DNA of 64,000 nucleotides, taken from CAVPUA01 sp963828015 (GTDB lineage Bacteria > Actinomycetota > Actinomycetes > Mycobacteriales > Jatrophihabitantaceae). Location of the stretch: positions 682,001 to 746,000 of the forward strand of contig CAWHCD010000006.1 in assembly GCA_963828015.1 (NCBI GenBank), in the 5' to 3' direction. Positions 16,889 through 25,307 of this stretch are shown here, in pieces. The notes under the pieces were generated by a model, which was not told where the DNA came from, did not search any database, and saw only the letters and a program-made list of their open reading frames with translations. A program made the position numbers and the translations under genes. Every line of letters starts with the position of its first letter. Within the stretch, counting starts at the first letter, position 1.

Positions 16889-18126
16889 CCCTCATCCTGG
16901 ACCCGGTTGAGCGGGCCGTGGCCGACATCGCGGCCGGTCGCGCCGTGGTCGTAATTGACGATGAGGATCGCGAGAACGAGGGCGACCTGATCTTCGCCGC
17001 CGAGTTGGCCACTCCGGAACTGGTCGCGTTCATGGTGCGCTACACGTCGGGCTACATCTGCGTGCCGATCTCCGAGAGTGATGCCGACCGCCTCGACCTG
17101 CCGCCCATGTTCCGGGTCAACCAGGATCGGCGAGGGACGGCGTACGCCGTGACCGTCGATGCCCGCGAGGGCGTGTCGACCGGCATTTCCGCCGCGGACC
17201 GCGCGCGCACCATCCGGCTGCTGGCCGATCCCGCTACCAATGCCGCCGACCTGGCCCGTCCCGGGCACATCGTCCCGCTCCGTGCCCGCGACGGCGGGGT
17301 GCTGCGCCGCCCGGGTCACACCGAGGCCGCCGTCGACCTGGCCGTGCTGGCCGGGTTGCACCCGGCCGGCGTGTTGTGCGAGATCGTCAGCGAGAAGGAT
17401 CCGTCGGGAATGGCGCGCGGTGAGGAGCTGCGCGTCTTCGCCGACGAACACGGCCTGGCCCTGATCTCGATCGCCGACCTGATCGCCTACCGCCGTCGCT
17501 TCGACAAGCTGGTCAGGCGGGTGGCCGAGGCGCGGGTTCCGCTGCGCTACGGCGAGTACACCGCGGTCGGCTACTCCAGTTCCTACGACGAACGCGAGCA
17601 CATCGCTTTTGTCTTCGGCGATATCGGTTCCGGCGAGGACATCCTGGTGCGGGTCCATTCCGAGTGCCTCACCGGCGACGTCTTCGGTTCGTTGCGTTGT
17701 GACTGCGGCCCTCAGCTCGACGCCGCTCTGGGCACGATCGCCCGTGAGGGACGCGGCGTCGTCGTCTACATGCGCGGGCACGAGGGCCGCGGCATCGGAC
17801 TGCTGCACAAACTGCAGGCCTATCAACTGCAGGACGCCGGCATGGACACGGTGGACGCCAACGTCGAACTCGGGTTGCCGGCCGACTCGCGCGATTACGG
17901 CACCGGCGCGCAGATCCTCGTCGACCTCGGCGTGCGCACCATGCGGTTGCTGTCCAACAATCCCGACAAGCGTTCGGGCCTGGAGGGTTACGGCCTGCGC
18001 ATCACCGGGCGAGTGGCCCTGCCGACGCACCAGAACCCGTACAACCTGCGCTACCTGCAGACCAAGCGGGACCGCATGGGCCACGACTTGCTGCTTGACG
18101 ACGGCTCCTCGATCGAGCTGGCGTGA
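16885..18126 (+). CDS. ribBA: 3,4-dihydroxy-2-butanone 4-phosphate synthase / GTP cyclohydrolase II
   Basis: A 413-residue fusion of the two entry enzymes of riboflavin synthesis. The RibB half (about 1-205) has D25-D-E-D-R-E-N-E-G-D34 and RPGHTEAAVDL. The RibA half (about 208-413) has zinc ligands C261, C272 and C274 in ECLTGDVFGSLRCDC and the catalytic MRGHEGRGIGL, then LLSNNPDK. Both halves keep their active-site residues, so both activities are expected. Four-base overlaps join it to ribE and ribH. Confidence 0.97.
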   Translation: MTLILDPVERAVADIAAGRAVVVIDDEDRENEGDLIFAAELATPELVAFMVRYTSGYICVPISESDADRLDLPPMFRVNQDRRGTAYAVTVDAREGVSTGISAADRARTIRLLADPATNAADLARPGHIVPLRARDGGVLRRPGHTEAAVDLAVLAGLHPAGVLCEIVSEKDPSGMARGEELRVFADEHGLALISIADLIAYRRRFDKLVRRVAEARVPLRYGEYTAVGYSSSYDEREHIAFVFGDIGSGEDILVRVHSECLTGDVFGSLRCDCGPQLDAALGTIAREGRGVVVYMRGHEGRGIGLLHKLQAYQLQDAGMDTVDANVELGLPADSRDYGTGAQILVDLGVRTMRLLSNNPDKRSGLEGYGLRITGRVALPTHQNPYNLRYLQTKRDRMGHDLLLDDGSSIELA

Positions 18127-18608
18127 GCGGTAGCGGCGCACCGGCGGTCGGGCGCGTAGACGGGGCGGCCGGATTGCGCGTCGCCGTCATCGCGTCTCAA
18201 TGGCACACCACGGTCATGGACGGCTTGCTCGATGGCGCCCGGCGGGCGTTGGCCGATTCCGACGTCACCGACGTAACCGTGGTCCGGGTGCCCGGGGCAT
18301 TCGAGCTGCCGGTTGCCGCGGCCCGCTTCGCCGGCTCGGGCTTCGACGCCGTGGTCACCCTCGGGGTGGTCATCCGGGGGGGCACGCCGCACTTCGACTA
18401 CGTCTGCCAGGGCGCGACGCTCGGGCTGACCATGCTCGCGCAGCGCACCGGCGTCCCGATCGGGTTCGGGCTGCTGACCTGCGACACCGAGCAGCAGGCC
18501 TTGGACCGAGCCGGCCTGCCCGGCTCACCCGAGGACAAGGGCTATGAGGCCACGCAGGCGGCACTGGCGACCGCCGTCGCCCTCGCCGCCTACCCGTCAC
18601 GTTGCTGA
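18123..18608 (+). CDS. ribH: 6,7-dimethyl-8-ribityllumazine synthase
   Basis: A 161-residue lumazine synthase, the penultimate step of riboflavin synthesis, usually an icosahedral or pentameric assembly. Family motifs are visible: VPGAFELPVAA, VIRGGTPHFDYVC with the catalytic His, and IGFGLLTCDTEQQA. The start GTG overlaps the ribBA stop (GTGA). The first 18 residues are extra and Gly/Ala-rich. Confidence 0.95.
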   Translation: MSGSGAPAVGRVDGAAGLRVAVIASQWHTTVMDGLLDGARRALADSDVTDVTVVRVPGAFELPVAAARFAGSGFDAVVTLGVVIRGGTPHFDYVCQGATLGLTMLAQRTGVPIGFGLLTCDTEQQALDRAGLPGSPEDKGYEATQAALATAVALAAYPSRC

Positions 18609-18627
18609 ATCGCTTTCCCCGCCTCGG

Positions 18628-18633
18628 TAGGCT
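18628..18633 (+). promoter_or_regulatory. Putative -10 box of leaderless hisE transcript
   Basis: TAGGCT followed by six bases and the GTG of hisE; no Shine-Dalgarno sequence between ribH and hisE. Confidence 0.5.
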
Positions 18634-18639
18634 CTGGCC

Positions 18640-18900
18640 GTGACCTTCGAGGAGTTGTTCGCGGTGCTGACCGAGCGCCAACAGTTGCGCCCGGCCGGTT
18701 CGGCGACCGTCGAGGCCCTGGACGCGGGCATACACGCGCAGGGCAAGAAGGTCGTCGAGGAAGCCGCCGAGGTGTGGATGGCGGCCGAGTACGAATCGGC
18801 CGATCGCACCGCCGAGGAGATCAGCCAACTGCTGTATCGCGTCCAGGTGATCATGTTGGAGCGCGGGCTCGAGCTCGCCGACGTCTACCGGTACCTGTGA
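18640..18900 (+). CDS. hisE: Phosphoribosyl-ATP pyrophosphatase
   Basis: An 86-residue all-helical MazG-like pyrophosphohydrolase catalysing the second step of histidine synthesis. The metal-binding motif KKVVEEAAEVWMAAEYE and the later E-E-x-S-Q-L-L are typical. It is a stand-alone HisE rather than a HisIE fusion. The stop and the hisG ATG overlap by one base (TGATG). Confidence 0.94.
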   Translation: MTFEELFAVLTERQQLRPAGSATVEALDAGIHAQGKKVVEEAAEVWMAAEYESADRTAEEISQLLYRVQVIMLERGLELADVYRYL

Positions 18901-19754
18901 TGGCCGAGACCATCCGCATCGCCGTCCCCAATAAGGGCTCGCTGTCCGAACCGGCCAGCGCCATGTTGCGCGAAGCGGGCTACCGTCAGCGCAGCGACAG
19001 CCGCGAGCTCGTGCTGGTCGATGCCGACAACGACACCGAGTTCTTCTTCCTGCGCCCGCGCGATATCGCGATCTACGTCGGCTCGGGCCGCCTGGATCTG
19101 GGTATCACCGGCGAGGACCTGTTGCTCGACTCGGGTGCGACGGCCGAACCGATCCTGCCGCTGGGTTTCGCCCGGTCGACGTTCCGCTTCGCCGCGCTGG
19201 CCGGCGGGCACGAGAAGGTCGAGGAGCTGGCCGGACGGCGCATCGCCACGGCCTATCCCGGGGTGGTCGAGGCGTATCTGGTCGCCCACGGCATCTCGGC
19301 CGAGGTCATTCGGTTGGACGGCGCCGTCGAGACCGCGGTCCGGCTCGGCGTCGCCGATGCTATCGCCGACGTCGTCGAGACCGGCACGACCCTGCGCAAC
19401 GCCGGCCTGGAGACGTTCGGTGAGCCCCTGCTGCAGTCGCAGGCCGTCCTGATCCGGCGGGTGGGCGAGCCGTCCACGCCCCGGGTCGAGCAGCTCGTCC
19501 GCCGCCTGCAAGGCGTGATCATCGCTCGCCAGTACGTGCTGATGGACTACGACATCAGCGATGACCTCGTCGAAGCCGCCGTGCAGATAACGCCGGGTAT
19601 CGAGTCACCGACGGTTTCGCCGCTGCACGGCGGCGGCTGGTCGGCGGTCCGTTCGATGGTGCCGCGCCGAGACACGAATCGGATCATGGACGAACTCTGG
19701 GATCTAGGAGCCCGCGGCATCCTCGTCACCGATATCCACGCATGCCGGCTGTGA
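18900..19754 (+). CDS. hisG: ATP phosphoribosyltransferase, long form
   Basis: A 284-residue HisG for the committed step of histidine synthesis. The first about 210 residues form the type II binding-protein-like catalytic domain (AVPNKGSLSEPA at the start, ADVVETGTTLRNAG as the PRPP loop). The last about 75 are the regulatory domain of the long form, which is feedback-inhibited by histidine. ATG 18900 is used because it gives MAETIRIAVPNKG; the frame runs upstream within hisE without homology. Its end overlaps the next gene by 13 bases. Confidence 0.95.
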   Translation: MAETIRIAVPNKGSLSEPASAMLREAGYRQRSDSRELVLVDADNDTEFFFLRPRDIAIYVGSGRLDLGITGEDLLLDSGATAEPILPLGFARSTFRFAALAGGHEKVEELAGRRIATAYPGVVEAYLVAHGISAEVIRLDGAVETAVRLGVADAIADVVETGTTLRNAGLETFGEPLLQSQAVLIRRVGEPSTPRVEQLVRRLQGVIIARQYVLMDYDISDDLVEAAVQITPGIESPTVSPLHGGGWSAVRSMVPRRDTNRIMDELWDLGARGILVTDIHACRL

Positions 19755-20194
19755 CCTCGACCGTCGTCCGCGCGCGGCCGGTCATCATGGCCCGCATCGG
19801 CTGGAGCCTGGCTGCCTTCTCGCTGGTGGTCTTCGTGATCGTCGCCCTGCTCATGCGGCGCGACAATGCCGGGGCCCACTTCGGCCCCAAGGATCAGATC
19901 GGGACGGTCGTGCTGGGGCTGCTGGTCGCCGCCGGCTTTTGGCTGCTGACCCGGCCGCGGCTGGTGGCCGACGACGCCTCGGTGCGGCTGCGCTCCTTCG
20001 CCGGGAACTACCGCACCGTGCCGTGGGAGATGATCCTGGCCGTCGAGTTCCCCAGCAAGGTCCGCTTCGCCCGACTGGTACTGCCCGCGGACGAGTCCTT
20101 CGCGATCTACGCCATCCAGCGCCTGGACGGCGAGCGCGCCGTCCAGGCGATGCGGGCGCTACGGGCGCTGCACGCGAGCGTGCAGGCCGGTTAG
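19742..20194 (+). CDS. PH-domain membrane protein
   Basis: A 150-residue protein with two transmembrane helices (about 20-38 and 55-70) followed by a bacterial PH-like domain (strand-rich LVADDASVRLRSFAGNYRTVPWEMI, then LVLPADESFAIYAIQRLDG). Actinobacterial PH-domain proteins of this type often follow hisG; the function is unknown. It overlaps the hisG end and runs 36 bases into the convergent ureD gene. Confidence 0.75.
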   Translation: MPAVTSTVVRARPVIMARIGWSLAAFSLVVFVIVALLMRRDNAGAHFGPKDQIGTVVLGLLVAAGFWLLTRPRLVADDASVRLRSFAGNYRTVPWEMILAVEFPSKVRFARLVLPADESFAIYAIQRLDGERAVQAMRALRALHASVQAG

Positions 20195-20890
20195 CAGCTC
20201 GGCGGTCTGCTGCGTGGCCCGCGCCGCGTCCATGGCCAGCACCGTCACCAGCATCGCGTGCTCGTCGACCCGCTGCGCCACTGCAGTCGGTGAGTGCACC
20301 ACGGTGGCGGCGCTGAGTTCGGGGCCGAGCAGCAGCACCGAGCGCAGCACCCGGTGCCCGGCCAGCAGTCCCTCGCGCAGCGCGGGATCGGTGAGGTCGA
20401 CCCGCTGCCGCAGCACCGCCTGATCGGCTCGTCGCACGTTCCAGGTCAAGACGACCGCGCCCGGGTCAGCCTCCCCGTGCCGACCCAGCACGACCGTCTC
20501 GTGCCATTCGACGGCAGCCGAAGCGGCCACGTCGAGCTCGACGGCGACCTCGACCCGGCTGCCCGTGCAGGCGATCAACGCGCCGGGGTCGGCCACGAGG
20601 GTGGCTCCCGCCCCGACCTCGGCCCGTAGGTGCACCCGCGAAGGTTGCGCCGATCGACCCTGCGCGATGCTCGCCCCGGTCGCCTGCAGCGAGGCCCGGG
20701 CGTTGGGCTGAACCTCCAGGTTCAGCGAGAGGACGTCCCCGGACAAGGGGCCGGCGGCCGAACCGACCAGACATAGGGCGCAGACGTCGGGCTCGTCGCT
20801 GTGCACCCGGCGCACGGTGAGGGGCGGCTGGCACGAGAGTCCTCCGAGCACGCCGCCGGGGGCGACGATCGCCGTGGTGCAGGCGATCAC
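20159..20890 (-). CDS. ureD: Urease accessory protein UreD
   Basis: A 243-residue UreD, part of the UreD-UreF-UreG complex that delivers nickel to the urease active site. It is weakly conserved as a family, but the pattern is right: LTVRRVHSDEP, AGPLSGDVLSLNLEV, GASLQATGAS-like repeat strands and DPGALIACTGSRVEV. It is last in the urease operon, overlapping ureG by four bases. Its end overlaps the PH-domain gene tail to tail. Confidence 0.88.
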   Translation of the reverse strand: MIACTTAIVAPGGVLGGLSCQPPLTVRRVHSDEPDVCALCLVGSAAGPLSGDVLSLNLEVQPNARASLQATGASIAQGRSAQPSRVHLRAEVGAGATLVADPGALIACTGSRVEVAVELDVAASAAVEWHETVVLGRHGEADPGAVVLTWNVRRADQAVLRQRVDLTDPALREGLLAGHRVLRSVLLLGPELSAATVVHSPTAVAQRVDEHAMLVTVLAMDAARATQQTAELLTGLHARVQRP

Positions 20891-21564
20891 ATCGCCCGCA
20901 CCCAGTCCGCGACCGCGAACGCCCCGGGATCTTCGGCCAGCGAGGTGAACAGCACGGGCAGCTCACCGCGCACGGCCTTGGCGTCGCGGTCCATCACCGA
21001 CAGGTCGGCGCCGACCATCGGCGCCAGATCGGTCTTGTTGATCACGAGCAGGTCCGAGCGGGTCACCCCCGGTCCACCCTTGCGGGGCACCTTGTCGCCG
21101 CCCGCGACGTCGATGACGAAGATCTGCTTGTGGATCAGGCCGTAGGAGAACGTCGCGGTCAGGTTGTCGCCACCGCTCTCGACCAGAATCAGGTCGAGTT
21201 GCGGGAAGTCCCGCTCCAGTTCCTCGACGGCATCGAGGTTGGCGCTGATGTCATCGCGGATGGCGGTGTGCGGACACGCTCCCGTCTGCACCGCGCGAAT
21301 GCGCTCATCGGGCAGCACGCCGGCCCGCCGCAGGAAGTCCGCGTCCTCGGTCGTATAGATGTCGTTCGTGACGACGCCGATCGTCAACTCACCCGACAAC
21401 GTGCGGCACAGGGCCGCCACCAGTGCGGTCTTGCCGCTGCCAACCGGGCCGCCGATGCCGATCCGCACCACCCGAGCCCCAGTCGGGCCCATTGCGGGCA
21501 GCTTGACGTGCGCGTCGGCGTGATCGCCGTGCGCGGGGGGATGGGTCAGCCAATCAGGACGCAA
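20887..21564 (-). CDS. ureG: Urease accessory GTPase UreG
   Basis: A SIMIBI-class GTPase that powers nickel insertion into urease. The P-loop is GGPVGSGKTALV, followed by TNDIYTTEDADFL, ESGGDNLTATFS, and the guanine-specificity motif NKTD. A Cys-Pro-His (TGACPHTAI) metal site is present. The start is uncertain. TTG 21564, with AGG eight bases upstream and a His-rich N-terminus (HPPAHGDHADAH) like other UreG proteins, gives 225 residues; ATG 21492 would give 201 residues and no clear ribosome binding site. I prefer the TTG, which overlaps ureF. Confidence 0.93.
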   Translation of the reverse strand: MRPDWLTHPPAHGDHADAHVKLPAMGPTGARVVRIGIGGPVGSGKTALVAALCRTLSGELTIGVVTNDIYTTEDADFLRRAGVLPDERIRAVQTGACPHTAIRDDISANLDAVEELERDFPQLDLILVESGGDNLTATFSYGLIHKQIFVIDVAGGDKVPRKGGPGVTRSDLLVINKTDLAPMVGADLSVMDRDAKAVRGELPVLFTSLAEDPGAFAVADWVRAM

Positions 21565-22219
21565 ACAGACGCACCTGCTTAGTGAGTTGGAAGTCGGCCA
21601 GCAGATCGAGGGCCGGTGCACTGTCGGCAGCGACTTCCGTGCACAGGGCCGCGTCGGCCGCCACCTGGTCCAGCAGTGGAGTCAAGGTGGCCAGCAGCCC
21701 GTGCACCGCGTACGGGTCAAGGCCGAGCAGTCGAACCGCGGCCGACGCCGAACTGGTGGCCGTCGACAGCAGCGCCGCCGCGGCTGCGGTCTCCGGTGAT
21801 CCGCCGCTGACCGCGCAGGCCGCTCCGAGGACCAGGGCGTGATGGGGGGAACCGTCGATCAGGGACCAGGCGGCATCGAAATCGGTCGCCGGCCGGCTGG
21901 CCCGCAGCAGTCGACCCAGGCCGCGGCCCAACTGGCGTGAGGCCAGCCGCATCGCCTCCGACGGCGTGCAGGCGCTCACCTCGTCATCCAGGTCGCGCCA
22001 CGCCATCGGGTCGCTTAGCGGGAGCCGACTCGCCAGCGCCGCGGCCGAGGCCGCCTGTCGGCCCGCGGTCTGCACCCGGACGCGGCAGAAGGCCTCGACG
22101 TCGCCGAGGTCGCACACCCGACCGGCGTCGATGGCCGCCTCCATACCGCCCGAGTGGGAGTGGCCCCCAGCCGGCGAGCGGGAGTCCAGCAGCAGTAGGA
22201 GCAGGGTCGGCAGTTGCAT
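21554..22219 (-). CDS. ureF: Urease accessory protein UreF
   Basis: A 221-residue all-helical UreF, which binds UreD and acts on UreG during urease activation. The N-terminus LLLLDSRSPAGGHSHSGGMEAAI is the family signature, and the C-terminal helices carry the usual LDPYAVHGLLATL pattern. ATG 22219 shares a base with the ureC stop. Confidence 0.93.
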   Translation of the reverse strand: MQLPTLLLLLLDSRSPAGGHSHSGGMEAAIDAGRVCDLGDVEAFCRVRVQTAGRQAASAAALASRLPLSDPMAWRDLDDEVSACTPSEAMRLASRQLGRGLGRLLRASRPATDFDAAWSLIDGSPHHALVLGAACAVSGGSPETAAAAALLSTATSSASAAVRLLGLDPYAVHGLLATLTPLLDQVAADAALCTEVAADSAPALDLLADFQLTKQVRLFAS

Positions 22220-23934
22220 CAGAACAGGAAGTACCGCTGAGCCATGGGCAGCTCGGCCACCGGCGCCGGTTCGATCAGCTCACCGTCGATGCGCACGGCG
22301 AAGGTCTCGCTGTCGACGTCGATGCGGGGCAAGGCGTCGTTCTCGGGCAGGTCGGCCTTGCTCAGGTGTGAGACGTCGCGGGTCGCGACCAACGGACGTT
22401 CGGACTCCCACCGTTCGGCCATCCCGGCGTCCAGTGCGACCGCGGAGACGAAGTGCCGGCCCAGGCGGGCTGGCAGTGACCCGTAGGAGCCGAACATCGG
22501 GCGGGGGAGCTGCGGCTGGGGCGTGGGGATCGAGGCGTTGGCATCGCCCATGTTCGCGTACGCGATCACCCCGGCCTTGAGCACGAGATGAGGGCGGACG
22601 CCGAAGAACGCCGGCTCCCACAACACGAGATCGGCCAACTTGCCCGGCTCGATCGACCCGATCTCGGCGTCCAGGCCGTGGGTGACCGCCGGTGCGATCG
22701 TGTACTTCGCGACGTAGCGACGGGCCCGATGGTTGTCGGCCGGGCCGTCACCGGGTAGCGACCCTCGACGTTGCTTCATCACGTGCGCGGTTTGCCAGGT
22801 TCGGATGATGCTCTCGCCGATGCGGCCCATCGCCTGTGAGTCCGACCCGATCATCGAGATCGCGCCGAGGTCGTGCAGCACGTCCTCGGCCGCCATGGTG
22901 GAGGGCCGGATCCGGGACTCGGCGAAGGCCAGGTCCTCGGGAATCGAGGGCTTGAGATGGTGGCAGACCATCAGCATGTCCAGGTGCTCGTCAAGGGTGT
23001 TGCGCGTGTACGGGCGGGTCGGATTCGTCGAGGAGGGCAGCACGTTGGCATGCGCGGCGACCCGAATGATGTCCGGAGCGTGCCCGCCCCCGGCCCCCTC
23101 TGTGTGATAGGTGTGGATCGGCCGGCCGGCGATGGCGGCCAGGGTCGACTCGAGGTAACCGGCCTCGTTCAGGGTGTCGGTGTGGATCGCCACCTGGGCC
23201 CCGGCCTGCTGGGCCACGGTCAGACAGGCATCGATCGCCGCCGGCGTCGTGCCCCAGTCCTCGTGGAGCTTGAACCCGGCGGCTCCTGCGCGTAGCTGCT
23301 CCCACAGACCTTCGGAGCTGACCGTGTTGCCCTTGCCCAGCAGCACGATGTTGACCGGCCACTCGGTGAGTGAGTGCAGCATCGCGTCCAGCCAGAAGGC
23401 CCCTGGGGTGACGGTGGTGGCCTTGGTGCCCTCGGCCGGGCCGGTGCCGCCGCCGATCAGGGTGGTCATGCCCGCGGCCAGCGCGACCGGGATCTGCTGG
23501 GGGGCGATCAGGTGGACGTGGCTGTCCACACCGCCCGCGGTCACGATCAGCCCGTTGCCGCCGATGATCTCGGTCGAGGGGCCGATGACCAGGTCCGGAT
23601 GGACGCCGTCCATGGTGTCGGGGTTGCCGGCCTTGCCCAGGGCCACGATGCGCCCGTCCCGAATACCGACGTCGGCCTTGATCACGCCCCAGTGATCGAG
23701 CACGACCACGCCGGTGATCACCAGGTCAGGCGTGCCCTCGGCGCGCGTCGCGACGCCCTGGCCCATCGACTCGCGGATGACCTTCCCGCCACCGAACACG
23801 ACCTCGTCGCCCGGCGCGGCGGCGCTGCGGTCCTCGGTGACCTCGACGAGCAGATCGGTGTCGGCCAGCCGCACCCGGTCGCCGACTGTCGGGCCGTACA
23901 GCGCGGCGTAGCGCGAGCGGGACAGCTCAGCCAT
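22219..23934 (-). CDS. ureC: Urease alpha (catalytic) subunit
   Basis: A 571-residue amidohydrolase that hydrolyses urea to ammonia and carbamate. The dinickel site is complete: H139 and H141 (VDSHVH), carbamylated lysine K222 (FKLHEDWG), H251, H277 and D365 (GSDSQAMG). The mobile flap with C324-H325-H is also intact. Length is normal, so the enzyme should be active once nickel is loaded. ATG 23934 lies inside the end of ureB. Confidence 0.98.
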   Translation of the reverse strand: MAELSRSRYAALYGPTVGDRVRLADTDLLVEVTEDRSAAAPGDEVVFGGGKVIRESMGQGVATRAEGTPDLVITGVVVLDHWGVIKADVGIRDGRIVALGKAGNPDTMDGVHPDLVIGPSTEIIGGNGLIVTAGGVDSHVHLIAPQQIPVALAAGMTTLIGGGTGPAEGTKATTVTPGAFWLDAMLHSLTEWPVNIVLLGKGNTVSSEGLWEQLRAGAAGFKLHEDWGTTPAAIDACLTVAQQAGAQVAIHTDTLNEAGYLESTLAAIAGRPIHTYHTEGAGGGHAPDIIRVAAHANVLPSSTNPTRPYTRNTLDEHLDMLMVCHHLKPSIPEDLAFAESRIRPSTMAAEDVLHDLGAISMIGSDSQAMGRIGESIIRTWQTAHVMKQRRGSLPGDGPADNHRARRYVAKYTIAPAVTHGLDAEIGSIEPGKLADLVLWEPAFFGVRPHLVLKAGVIAYANMGDANASIPTPQPQLPRPMFGSYGSLPARLGRHFVSAVALDAGMAERWESERPLVATRDVSHLSKADLPENDALPRIDVDSETFAVRIDGELIEPAPVAELPMAQRYFLF

Positions 23935-24238
23935 CGAGGGCCCCCGCCGATTCCGGGCGCAGGCCGGGGATCATCCGAGCGCCGCCGATGGCAACCAGAG
24001 CGACGTGCATCGACAGGCCGGGCTCGAAGCGCACCGACGTACCCGCCGGGATGTCGAGACGGTAGCCCCGCGCGGCGGCACGGTCGAAGATCAGCGCCGG
24101 ATTCGCCGCCGCGAGGTGGTAGTGCGAGCCGACCTGGATCGGGCGGTCCCCGCCGTTCTCGACCGTGAGCTCGATGCGGTCGCGCCCGGCGTTGAGGCTG
24201 ATCGAACCCGGCCCGGTGATCACCTCGCCCGGGATCAC
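23927..24238 (-). CDS. ureB: Urease beta subunit
   Basis: A 103-residue structural subunit. MIPGEVI at the start and SHYHLAAANPALIFDR in the middle are the family signatures. It is a separate gene, not fused to gamma. It overlaps ureA by ATGA and ureC by eight bases. Confidence 0.96.
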   Translation of the reverse strand: MIPGEVITGPGSISLNAGRDRIELTVENGGDRPIQVGSHYHLAAANPALIFDRAAARGYRLDIPAGTSVRFEPGLSMHVALVAIGGARMIPGLRPESAGALDG

Positions 24239-24537
24239 GCGATCGGTCCGTGCAGGGTGACCAGCTTGGTGCCGTCCGGGAAGGTGGCCTCGACCTGCAC
24301 GGAATCGATCATTTCGGGCACCCCGTCCATCAGGTCGGCCCGGGTCAGCACCGATCGCCCCGAGGTCATCAGCTCGGCCACCGTTTGGCCATCGCGTGCC
24401 CCTTCGAGGACGAACGAGGTCAGGATGGCGATGGCCTCGGGGTAGTTGAGCTGCAGGCCACGGGCACGGCGACGCTGCGCCAGCTCAGCCGCGACAGTGA
24501 TGAGCAAGCGCTCCTGCTCGTGTTGGGTCAGTCGCAT
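24235..24537 (-). CDS. ureA: Urease gamma subunit
   Basis: A 100-residue structural subunit, first gene of ureABCFGD. The pattern MRLTQHEQERLLI, LNYPEAIAILT and MIDSVQVEATFPDGTKLVTLH is diagnostic. There is no Shine-Dalgarno sequence; TACGGT (minus strand, 24549 to 24544) lies six bases before the ATG, suggesting a leaderless mRNA. No ureE or nickel or urea transporter gene is next to the operon, as is common for actinobacteria. Confidence 0.96.
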   Translation of the reverse strand: MRLTQHEQERLLITVAAELAQRRRARGLQLNYPEAIAILTSFVLEGARDGQTVAELMTSGRSVLTRADLMDGVPEMIDSVQVEATFPDGTKLVTLHGPIA

Positions 24538-24544
24538 GTCAGCA

Positions 24545-24567
24545 CCGTAATGCCCGCGGTGTTACGG
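24545..24567. promoter_or_regulatory. Inverted repeat at the urease operon promoter
   Basis: CCGTAA (24545-24550) and TTACGG (24562-24567) are perfect inverted arms with an 11-nt spacer. The arm next to ureA overlaps the putative -10 box TACGGT. The GTAA/TTAC arms are reminiscent of a nitrogen-regulator (GlnR-like) site but lack its full pattern, so the factor is not identified. Confidence 0.45.
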
Positions 24568-24587
24568 CTGGGTTCCCAGTTGCGCCG

Positions 24588-25019
24588 TCAGCGCAGGTAT
24601 TTCTCGCCCGGGCCCTCGCCCGGCTCGTCCGGGTAGGACGATGCTTCCCGAAACGCCGCCTGCAGGGTCCGCACGCCGTCACGCAGCGGCTGGCGGTGGA
24701 TGCCGAGGAAGTCCTGCGAGGCGGCAACCAGACCGGCCAGGCTCGTGATCAGCCGCCGGGCCTCATCGAGGTCGATCGCAGGTGCGCCGCCCGGGGCCAG
24801 ACCGAGCTTCTCCGCCGACGCGCTCATCAACATGACGGCGGAGCGGCTGATCACCTCGACGGCCGGTATATCGGCCATCTCGCGAACCGGCAGCTCCTCG
24901 AGCTCATCGAGCTTGTCGAAACCGTGAGCCGGCAGCGGGATCCCGGCGGTCGGATGGGCAGAGGACGCGCTGCCGGGAACATCGGAGGGCCCACGGTCGG
25001 TTACAGATTTATCAGCCAC
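24588..25019 (-). CDS. DUF1844 protein
   Basis: A 143-residue protein with a variable N-terminus and a conserved C-terminal half: MADIPAVEVISRSAVMLMS, then AEKLGL, DLDEARRLI, LAGLVAAS and PDEPGEGPGEKYLR. That is the DUF1844 family, frequently encoded next to infC in actinobacteria. Function is unknown. The start is GTG 25019 with only AGGG upstream. It is divergent from infC, and the urease operon follows it. Confidence 0.85.
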   Translation of the reverse strand: MADKSVTDRGPSDVPGSASSAHPTAGIPLPAHGFDKLDELEELPVREMADIPAVEVISRSAVMLMSASAEKLGLAPGGAPAIDLDEARRLITSLAGLVAASQDFLGIHRQPLRDGVRTLQAAFREASSYPDEPGEGPGEKYLR

Positions 25020-25307
25020 GCTGATACCCTGTCATTGCGACCAATCCCCGTCATCGGCGGGGGTGTGCAAGCGGAAGCTCGAACAGAGCATCCCACCTGT
25101 GCCATCTAGCTGTGATTCGCAGTTAACTGGTGCGCCAGGTTCGGTCCGTCAGACCCGACCAGCTGGTCGGGTCGGCTCGCCCTATCCGGGTGCGCGCGGA
25201 CCGTCGGATGCTATGCCACAGGCCCCGTGCGTACGCCGCACCGGGGCCTTTTGTCATCGGGCACCAGCGCTTGGTCTTTGTTCATGTACGTCTACGTAGG
25301 AGGTCCC
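25020..25307 (+). promoter_or_regulatory. Structured infC leader with terminator-like hairpin
   Basis: This 288-base gap holds no gene. A perfect 9-bp hairpin, GACCCGACC (25152-25160) / GGTCGGGTC (25165-25173), is followed by a second, AGGCCCCGTGCG (25220-25231) / CGCAC-C-GGGGCCT (25237-25249), ending in TTTT (25249-25252). The second hairpin has the form of an intrinsic terminator ahead of infC, i.e. an attenuator. Regulation of infC-rpmI-rplT by L20 is known in other bacteria; here it is inference. Confidence 0.55.

Noticed and set aside
16243..18141. Long minus-strand frame opposite ribE-ribBA
   Set aside because: Shadow of two well-supported genes with complete active sites; no homology in the predicted protein.
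20159..20194. 36-base tail overlap of the PH-domain gene with ureD as a possible annotation error
   Set aside because: Both frames have normal family endings and clear stop codons, so a genuine convergent overlap is the simpler reading.
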